Source: Tricholomella constricta (taxonomy: Eukaryota; Basidiomycota; Agaricomycetes; Agaricales; Lyophyllaceae). Taken from it: 64,000 nt of DNA. Of this stretch, positions 57,463 to 64,000 are shown one piece after another. The position numbers and the translations under genes are program-made. The stretch covers positions 868,001 through 932,000 of the forward strand of contig JAACJP010000005.1 in assembly GCA_013368375.1 (NCBI GenBank), read 5' to 3'. Below the pieces are notes generated by a model. That model did no database searches, was not told the origin of the DNA, and saw only the letters and a list, made by a program, of their open reading frames with translations. How positions within the stretch are numbered: position 1 is the stretch's first letter; every line of letters starts with the position of its first letter.

Positions 57463-60400
57463 GATAAGCCACCTCCGAAGAAGAGAAAACCCCAACGACG
57501 ACAGCAGAAGGCACAAAACGAGCCTTCGAACGAACGAGCACAGGTTGACGAGCCATGCGAAGAACATCAGCGCGATAATGAAGCGCGTAAGACGAGCGGG
57601 GCCGACAAGGATACGGAATCAGAGCCGTATACGAATACGAGTAATCGATCATTTTGGGATAGACCAAATCCACATCCACAATATGAGTGGATGTTCGACC
57701 CACGGATGCCGCAAGAATGGAACGCAGTAATAGCGTCAATGCGGGCTCACGAAGGAAGAAATGTAGGCACGCGAGGACAAGCGTACCGAAATCCACGGCC
57801 TGAGGAAGTATCGGAGCCAACGGAAATGAATTTTCCGGTGAATATACAACGGGCTAAACGGCCGTTGTATCGGTTACCAGTGAAGGATGAGAGTGACTTT
57901 GCTCTCGTAAAACTACGAGCTAGGTTTGATGTTAAACCTAGCAATAAAGACACAGCGCACATTCGCGCTGCAAGAACGGTGAACAGAAAAGGTAAGGCAC
58001 CCAATGGAGGCCTTACCGCGGAAGATTATCCACGACTTCGCCAGCAATGGCATGACGAATTCGAAGATATGGTGGGTGGTACGAAACAACAGCTACCACC
58101 CTGGCGGGAAGTCAATCACGAGATTACTCTCGTCGATGATGAGAAACAGTACCAGTACCACGCGCCGAGGTGCCCAATGTCCCTTCGCGAGGAATTCTAC
58201 GCGAAGGTCAATCGGTATACGGATTCTAAATGGTGGGAGCCTCGTTCGGTGAAGCAAGCAGCGCCGCTGCTATGTATCCCGAAAAAAGACGGCTCCCTGA
58301 GAACACCCTTGGACGCACGCCAGCGTAACGATAACACGATCAAGGACGTGACGCCCTTGCCAGACCAGGAAGTTATTCGCGAAGATGTCGCTAGGGGAAA
58401 AATACGGTCCAAAATTGACTTAACGGATGCGTATGAACAAGTACGCATCCTTGAAAAAGATGTACATAAAACCGCCTTCGCAACGATAGCGGGAACATAC
58501 ATCAGTAACATCATGCAAATCGGGGACTGTAATGCTCCCGCGACATTTCAACGATTAATGACGTCCATCTTTCGGGACGTCATTGGGAAGTTCATGCATG
58601 TATACTTGGACGATATATTCATATTCTCGAACTCTATTGAGGAACATGAAGACCACTTGCGAGTTGTGTTCGAACGATTACGCGAACAATCACTCTACCT
58701 TAAATGGAAGAAATGCGAATTGTATTCGGATCGCGTTGATTGCCTTGGTCATATTATTGACGACCAAGGAATTCACCCTGACGCCGACAAACTGGCACGG
58801 ATCCGTGACTGGAGGATACCACGGAATTACAACGATATCCAACGATTCGTTGGACTTGTTAACTATCTGGGACAATTTCTCCCAGATATATCTGCATACA
58901 CTGGTCCACTAATGGCGATGACCGAGAATGGGTCGCCATTTTATTGGAGACCAATTCATCAGCGATGCTTTGAAATGATAAAGCATATATGCTGCACAAC
59001 GCCAATTATTCGGCCGATTCAACCGAAGACAGGCGAACCAATTTGGATTATCTGTGACGCCTCCAAGTCAGGCGTCGGTGCGATGTATGGACAAGGACCT
59101 ACATGGATCCAAGCCCAGCCGGCTGGATTCATGTCCAAAAAATTCACTAATGCACAGCAGAATTATGCTGTGCATGAACTCGAGACCTTAGCTATTCTCG
59201 AAGCGTTACTTAAGTGGGAGGATAAACTTGTGGGCTATAAAATCCACATCATTACCGACCATAAAGCCCTCGAATTCTTTAAGACCCAGGTGAATTTATC
59301 ACCTAGGCAGCGTCGATGGATGGAATACATGTCGCGATTTAACTTCGACATAACCTATGTGAAAGGCGAACTGAACAAAGTCGCCGACTGTCTATCGCGA
59401 TACTTCGAGAGCGATAACCATCAAGATCGTTACGACGTCCACGACTTCGTAGCTGCTGATGCTAGAATCGATCCTACTGGTGAAGATCTACCAGTACCAC
59501 GATACCATGAAATCGTGGAAAAAGTAGTTGAGATTCGAGCGATGAAAGACGTAGAAATACGTCGAAGCAAGCGTCTTCAAGAACGCCAGGAGGATCGAGA
59601 TGTCGAGGCTCAGATAATGGAGGCTGCGGCACCAAGTACCGCATCCGGAACATCGTCACACCCTCAGAAAAGCATGAGTCCAACCGAACGGGAACGTACG
59701 GTCGGAGATATTGTCCTCGGGAGGGACACAGTTTCTCCTCCCCCAGACAAAACGGATGAAAAGATCCGTCACGACGTTATCCTTGGATACCCAAAGGATA
59801 AACTATTTTCAGTTATTCTCGCTAACCCCAGGGACTTTCGTACGTTCACCACGAAAGACAATCTCATTTGGACCACGAACGCTATAAATGATAGCGTTCT
59901 ATGTATACCGCGAGAACCCGAGCTCATCACCACAATTATTGAGCAAGCCCATAAAACTATGGGCCATTTCGGTGCCGAACGGACTACTGAATATATTCGA
60001 CGATGGTATTGGTGGCCATCACTAGCCACGACCGTGCGTACGTTTTGTAAAACGTGCGAGTACTGCCAGCAGATCAAGACGTCGAATCAAAAACCGTCAG
60101 GGAAACTACACTCCCTGCCAGTACCAACTAAGCCTTGGGATTCTATCGGAATGGACTTTATCGGTCCATTTCCAGAATCAAAGGGATATAATTACCTATG
60201 GGTAGTAATTTGTCGTATGACGAGTATGGTGCATATGATACCCATACATACGACGATGACAGCAGCCCAATTATCATGGGTATACTTACGGGAGATCGTC
60301 AGGCTCCATGGCCTGCCAAGCTCGATCGTAAGCGATCGAGACTCTAAGTTTACCTCACGCTGGTGGCGCGAACTACACAAGTTATTAGGAGCTAAGCTCC

Positions 60401-61236
60401 TAATGTCGACATCTTTCCATCCTCAGACGGATGGACAAACGGAGCGAGCCAATCGTAGTATTGGCCAGATATTTCGTGCCGTTGTGAGGCATGACCAAAA
60501 GGATTGGGTAGATTGTATACCCATGGCTGAGTTCGCGATAAATGCGAGCGTATCGGCTACTACCAAGTTCGCTCCATTTGAGCTGAACAGTGGATACATG
60601 CCGTCCATGTTGAAAGAGATACGCTCAGACAGCGTAATACCGAAGGGAATTCGAGAGTATGCGGAACGCGCATTGCAGAATATAGCGGAGGCGCATGACG
60701 CTATAATCGAAGCGCGCGTATTTCAAACGCGCGAGGCAAACAGGCGCCGATCCGCTGGTCCAGAAATAAAGGGGGGAGACTTGGTGTATTTATCCACCAA
60801 GAACTTGAACCTCCCCAAGGGACGCGCCCGTAAATTGTGCCCGAAATTCGTCGGGCCCTACAAAGTGCTGAAGGCCATGCCAGACACGTCGAACTACACG
60901 TTGGAATTACCTACGGCACTCATGGAGCGCCGGATACATCCAACATTTCATATATCGATGTTGCGCCCATACTACGCAACGAATGATACAATGTTCCCTA
61001 ATAGAACTCATCCGGAGCCCTACGATTTTGGGGCGCCGGATAATCACGAATGGTTTGTAGAAGACATTTTGGGCCATAGATGGACCCAAAATAATACTGT
61101 GGAATATCAGGTTAGGTGGAGTCTGGGAGACACCACCTGGGAACCGCACACCAATTGTAACAAGTTAGCGGCACTGGATCGCTACTTGGAACTACAAGGG
61201 GTGAAGAGCGCGTCGAGATTACCGCGACGAACCTAG
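57463..61236 (+). CDS. Gypsy Pol: RT, RNase H, integrase, chromodomain (copy C)
   Basis: An uninterrupted frame of about 1258 codons. Counting from the LTR junction, RT carries CIPKKDGSLRTPLD, IDLTDAYEQVRI and the catalytic YLDDIFIFS near residue 380. RNase H starts near 530 (ICDASKSGVGAMYG ... ITDHKALEFF). The integrase zinc finger is H..H..CEYCQQ near 830-872. Catalytic residues lie in MDFIGPF, SDRDSKF and TDGQTERANR (about 897, 957, 995). The chromodomain is near 1195-1230. No ATG is near the 5' end: the frame enters from the inverted LTR through a GTG, and the first Met is about 80 codons in. Translation after the LTR insertion is therefore unexplained. Confidence 0.93.
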   Translation, partial: DKPPPKKRKPQRRQQKAQNEPSNERAQVDEPCEEHQRDNEARKTSGADKDTESEPYTNTSNRSFWDRPNPHPQYEWMFDPRMPQEWNAVIASMRAHEGRNVGTRGQAYRNPRPEEVSEPTEMNFPVNIQRAKRPLYRLPVKDESDFALVKLRARFDVKPSNKDTAHIRAARTVNRKGKAPNGGLTAEDYPRLRQQWHDEFEDMVGGTKQQLPPWREVNHEITLVDDEKQYQYHAPRCPMSLREEFYAKVNRYTDSKWWEPRSVKQAAPLLCIPKKDGSLRTPLDARQRNDNTIKDVTPLPDQEVIREDVARGKIRSKIDLTDAYEQVRILEKDVHKTAFATIAGTYISNIMQIGDCNAPATFQRLMTSIFRDVIGKFMHVYLDDIFIFSNSIEEHEDHLRVVFERLREQSLYLKWKKCELYSDRVDCLGHIIDDQGIHPDADKLARIRDWRIPRNYNDIQRFVGLVNYLGQFLPDISAYTGPLMAMTENGSPFYWRPIHQRCFEMIKHICCTTPIIRPIQPKTGEPIWIICDASKSGVGAMYGQGPTWIQAQPAGFMSKKFTNAQQNYAVHELETLAILEALLKWEDKLVGYKIHIITDHKALEFFKTQVNLSPRQRRWMEYMSRFNFDITYVKGELNKVADCLSRYFESDNHQDRYDVHDFVAADARIDPTGEDLPVPRYHEIVEKVVEIRAMKDVEIRRSKRLQERQEDRDVEAQIMEAAAPSTASGTSSHPQKSMSPTERERTVGDIVLGRDTVSPPPDKTDEKIRHDVILGYPKDKLFSVILANPRDFRTFTTKDNLIWTTNAINDSVLCIPREPELITTIIEQAHKTMGHFGAERTTEYIRRWYWWPSLATTVRTFCKTCEYCQQIKTSNQKPSGKLHSLPVPTKPWDSIGMDFIGPFPESKGYNYLWVVICRMTSMVHMIPIHTTMTAAQLSWVYLREIVRLHGLPSSIVSDRDSKFTSRWWRELHKLLGAKLLMSTSFHPQTDGQTERANRSIGQIFRAVVRHDQKDWVDCIPMAEFAINASVSATTKFAPFELNSGYMPSMLKEIRSDSVIPKGIREYAERALQNIAEAHDAIIEARVFQTREANRRRSAGPEIKGGDLVYLSTKNLNLPKGRARKLCPKFVGPYKVLKAMPDTSNYTLELPTALMERRIHPTFHISMLRPYYATNDTMFPNRTHPEPYDFGAPDNHEWFVEDILGHRWTQNNTVEYQVRWSLGDTTWEPHTNCNKLAALDRYLELQGVKSASRLPRRT

Positions 61237-61364
61237 AATGTGGCGCGGTCATGTGACCACGGCGATCAGGAAAATTACATAACCATCAAAAGTTATGACA
61301 GAAGGTTAAATATGTTTGGCGCTAGACGCGCAACCGATTTTCAACCCTCTCAACACAAACCAAC

Positions 61365-64000
61365 ATGTACCCCAGCCAAGTACCAACCTCCAGCAACGAC
61401 GCGATTCGGGGCGGCGACAGCCGCACCGACCAGCAAAATTTGAACCCGGGGCCGAGTTCAAGTGGGGAGGGAGCGCAGGGGCGCGCGGAAAATGCGCCCC
61501 TGCCCCCAACTTACATGGGCTCGCAGCCCCAATTATATCAATATCCTCCGGTTGGCCATATGAGCCAACCGCCCCATCAGGGGCAACAAACATTTCCGAC
61601 GGTTGGCCATATGAGCCAACCGCACCACCAAGGGCAACAACCACCTATGGGTGGTTTTTACCCGCCAGGGCTGGCATTCCAACAGATGCCATCAATGGCG
61701 GGTTTCATGGGGTACCCGCAACCGACGTGGTACCCCCAAATGCCCATGCAGCCTGTACCGCACAATACGCGGTACAACGAATCGGAGAAGATGGAGGTAG
61801 ACGACCAAAGTCGTCTGCAAGCAAATGTCCCGCCGGCGCAAGTGGTGCGCGGCGAACCGGTGCGGCAACATGTTGCACCGAATGCAGACGACAAAGCGTC
61901 GTCGGCGTCGAGTTCGCGGAGGATGGCAGACGATCGTAGAGTATCGCCTGCGTCAAGTTCGAGGAGACCATTCGCAGACGATGGTCTCCTTTCTTCTCTC
62001 TTGGATCGATTGGAAGACGCGGGTATTCACCGCGAATTTTGTGATTTCTTGGACGATGGAATGGCGCAGCTGGTTATAACCCAGCTGCTTGATGCATACG
62101 ATGGAGTTTGCGCGGATTTGAGACGCGTGAAAGCGAGAGAAGCGGCCATGGCTGAGCAACTCAGCCTGGCAAGAAAACGGCCGGCAGTAGCATCGCCGGA
62201 TCGCGGGGAGGGACCATCGTCCCGACCCATAAAAAGGCAGCAAATGGAGGTGCGTCGAGAAGAACGCACCTCATACGAGCCGCGACGACAAGAGAGGAGC
62301 GAGCCCAGGCGTCCGGAACGACGCCTGGAACAGGAGAATCGGCGGTACAACCGCCACCCCGACCAGGAAGTGTGGCGTGACGAACGCCCACTTGATTATG
62401 GTTCTCAACGGGAAGAGCGCCGAGAGGATCAAGGGACGCGCGAAGTGCGCCCCTTACCTGCTCGAGAAATCGAGCGCACGGCGTCGACATCGTCGACGTC
62501 AGCGGAAGCAAAGCCGCAAAACCTATCCGGAGCGTTACCGCCCCCGGGAGAAAGCCGGGTGCGGAACCCAGAACGAGGTTCTCAGAAGAAGGAACCTGTT
62601 GGCAAATATACTTTGCCAGCGCCAGCCCCTGCACCACCTAGTACGATGGTGCAGCCCCCAACGCCGCCCTCCAAAGGCAAACAGAAGGCATCGGATCCAT
62701 ATGCCGAAGCTATGGATGAATCGGACTGGGGCGAGTCGTCTGACGACGACAAGCCTGTCAGCAAGAAGAAGGCTGCCGGGCAAAAGCAGCATCGCGAGAA
62801 TATGGCTCGCAAAGCTGAGAAGGAGATGCCGGGGCGGATCCCTGACGAGCTCGGGGTGGTCTTCATCAACGACCGCCACGAGAGGGACAACCGCTTTTGG
62901 GATATGCTAGTGCGGACGATATATGTATCGTCCGCCCAGAATCGTGCCTACGCACTAGGCACCGCAGCGCGAGTGTCCGAAAGCGAGTTGGGGACGGGAC
63001 ACAATTCTCGTCCCCCATCGGGACGGCTATATGCCGTCGCACCACGCGGGTTCCCAATGAACCCTCGTGAAGTTGATCAGTTGTATGCACTGATCAACGA
63101 TCGGCGCCCCGGCGTGACGGATGAAGAGCGGGCAGAGGCCTTTATGCTCTTTAGGGAGTTCCGGCGAGTCTCCCTCTCGGTAGCGCCCCATTTGCGCGAC
63201 CGATCCATGGCTCGAGCAGCCATGGATGAATTTAGAAGCGTCAACCGACCGTTCGATACACGGTCACCCATTTGGCAGGCCGCGCCAATTAGGCGGCCTG
63301 GGAGGGCATTCGAATATAGGCCGGACAAGCCTACACGAGGCGCTGGCCTGCCTCAGCCAGGCCCCGACCATGCCCTCGATGTCGAGCACTGGTGCCGACA
63401 TATGATTCACCATGGGCGTATTGGTTCAAAGAACCAATACGGAGGAATCGTCATGGACTACCGGTTCCGCGTACATAGGCGCGGAACTTGGGGATACTTG
63501 TTGGCGAATGTACTAGCGCCAACTACCCACAGCATGCGGTCATGGTTCATGCGACTTTTCGCGACCATTACTGCGCGGCCATACCTCTACGCAGAGGCTG
63601 TGGCTGCCTATAACGAGGCCAACCCAGATCGGCCTTTCACACCGATCGAAGGCCCTGAGGTTACCATACCTCGCATCCAAGTGATCCCTCCGGAGGTGCG
63701 GATCACTGAACAAGGTGTCTTGCAACACCTTATCAACATTGGTATTCCAGTAAGCTGGATACACCATAGCTACACTTATGGTCTACATTATTTGGACCAT
63801 AACTACTCTAACTCAGGTCCCTATAAGGACCTGTTCCGCAATGTTGACGACGATCGAGTTCGTCGTCTAGATGAAATGGGTGTTCCGCCCGCCATCCCTG
63901 AGTGGGATGGGTGGTACCATCCCACCACCGATGACATCACGCGCATCCAAACACTGATGCACGTGGAATTCCAGACCGAATCACTAGACTGTCTAGTGAG
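61365..64000 (+). CDS. Retroelement ORF3, copy C (runs off the window)
   Basis: Same start and layout as the 984-aa ORF at 3002-5956. About 879 codons are visible with no stop seen, only scattered substitutions from copies A and B. Its conservation in three copies, with changes scattered rather than disruptive, argues that it is a functional part of the element. Function unknown. Confidence 0.85.
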   Translation, partial: MYPSQVPTSSNDAIRGGDSRTDQQNLNPGPSSSGEGAQGRAENAPLPPTYMGSQPQLYQYPPVGHMSQPPHQGQQTFPTVGHMSQPHHQGQQPPMGGFYPPGLAFQQMPSMAGFMGYPQPTWYPQMPMQPVPHNTRYNESEKMEVDDQSRLQANVPPAQVVRGEPVRQHVAPNADDKASSASSSRRMADDRRVSPASSSRRPFADDGLLSSLLDRLEDAGIHREFCDFLDDGMAQLVITQLLDAYDGVCADLRRVKAREAAMAEQLSLARKRPAVASPDRGEGPSSRPIKRQQMEVRREERTSYEPRRQERSEPRRPERRLEQENRRYNRHPDQEVWRDERPLDYGSQREERREDQGTREVRPLPAREIERTASTSSTSAEAKPQNLSGALPPPGESRVRNPERGSQKKEPVGKYTLPAPAPAPPSTMVQPPTPPSKGKQKASDPYAEAMDESDWGESSDDDKPVSKKKAAGQKQHRENMARKAEKEMPGRIPDELGVVFINDRHERDNRFWDMLVRTIYVSSAQNRAYALGTAARVSESELGTGHNSRPPSGRLYAVAPRGFPMNPREVDQLYALINDRRPGVTDEERAEAFMLFREFRRVSLSVAPHLRDRSMARAAMDEFRSVNRPFDTRSPIWQAAPIRRPGRAFEYRPDKPTRGAGLPQPGPDHALDVEHWCRHMIHHGRIGSKNQYGGIVMDYRFRVHRRGTWGYLLANVLAPTTHSMRSWFMRLFATITARPYLYAEAVAAYNEANPDRPFTPIEGPEVTIPRIQVIPPEVRITEQGVLQHLINIGIPVSWIHHSYTYGLHYLDHNYSNSGPYKDLFRNVDDDRVRRLDEMGVPPAIPEWDGWYHPTTDDITRIQTLMHVEFQTESLDCLV

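Larger units (their letters stand above)
46264..64000. mobile_element. Head-to-head Gypsy copies B (minus) and C (plus) sharing one gag
   Basis: Left to right: LTR (B 3'), ORF3(-), pol(-), LTR, gag-pro(+), inverted LTR, pol(+), ORF3(+) to the window end. The pol-ORF3 arms (about 7.4 kb on the left; at least 6.5 kb visible on the right) are nearly identical inverted copies around a 3.3-kb gag segment bounded by inverted LTRs. B has no gag of its own. The right end lies beyond the window. Confidence 0.88.

Noticed and set aside
57243..57463. Inserted LTR acting as a GT-AG intron that repairs the gag-pol frame
   Set aside because: A GT and an AG are present at the edges, but splicing there joins gag to the wrong pol frame.

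Overview
The window is nuclear DNA of a filamentous basidiomycete, most likely an Agaricomycete. Host genes carry many 43-99 nt GT-AG introns with CTRAY-like branch sites. Recognisable host products are a Rsc7/Swp82 chromatin-remodelling subunit, RBX1/HRT1, UstYa-family (DUF3328) proteins and a decayed P450. Chromodomain Ty3/Gypsy retrotransposons fill both ends.

Layout. 1-6534: a hairpin-rich flank, a diverged LTR, and a 5'-truncated Gypsy copy A (RNase H to chromodomain, extra ORF3, polypurine tract, 3' LTR). A abuts the protease of an older, unrelated Gypsy element D (6535-about 11167), which itself abuts a host gene with Thr-Pro-Ala repeats. 13.1-16.2 kb: a tandem duplicate pair of an unknown two-exon gene. 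One copy is frameshifted and has a 667-bp hAT-like MITE in its promoter. 18.0-20.0 kb: Rsc7/Swp82 gene (4 exons). 20.2-25.7 kb: a compact peptide (RiPP) locus. 26.9-27.9 kb: a conserved, probably mitochondrial protein. 28.5-40.7 kb: one giant minus-strand gene (17 exons, 3786 codons) with a PH-like domain, an SR-rich block and coiled coils. 41.8-42.4 kb: RBX1 (6 exons, 111 aa). 42.8-44.2 kb: P450 relic. 45.3-46.3 kb: 90-bp minisatellite. 46.3-64.0 kb: two Gypsy copies of the A family, B (minus) and C (plus), head to head as a large inverted repeat around one gag gene.

The most interesting system is the peptide locus at 20.2-25.7 kb. A minus-strand gene of 11 exons (23223-24231), absent from simple ORF finding because its coding exons are only 26-63 nt, encodes a signal peptide followed by ten repeats of the type V-D-x-x-I-A-A-Y-(K/R)-R-G-E-A-N. 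Nearly every repeat is its own 42-nt exon. It is flanked by two UstYa-family genes (20218-21235 minus; 24714-25738 plus), each with a TM anchor and two HxxHC motifs, and by a small secreted-protein gene (21828-22268). This is the architecture of a Kex2-processed, UstYa-modified fungal RiPP pathway. I infer release and oxidative cyclisation of a short IAAY-containing peptide.

A second unusual signal is that the A/B/C Gypsy family is packed, through coding sequence and LTR alike, with short perfect inverted repeats (6-12 bp stems) every few tens of bases. Element D and the host exons I read do not show this. Splice models were built by hand. They are frame-consistent and the paralogues agree, but they have no transcript support.
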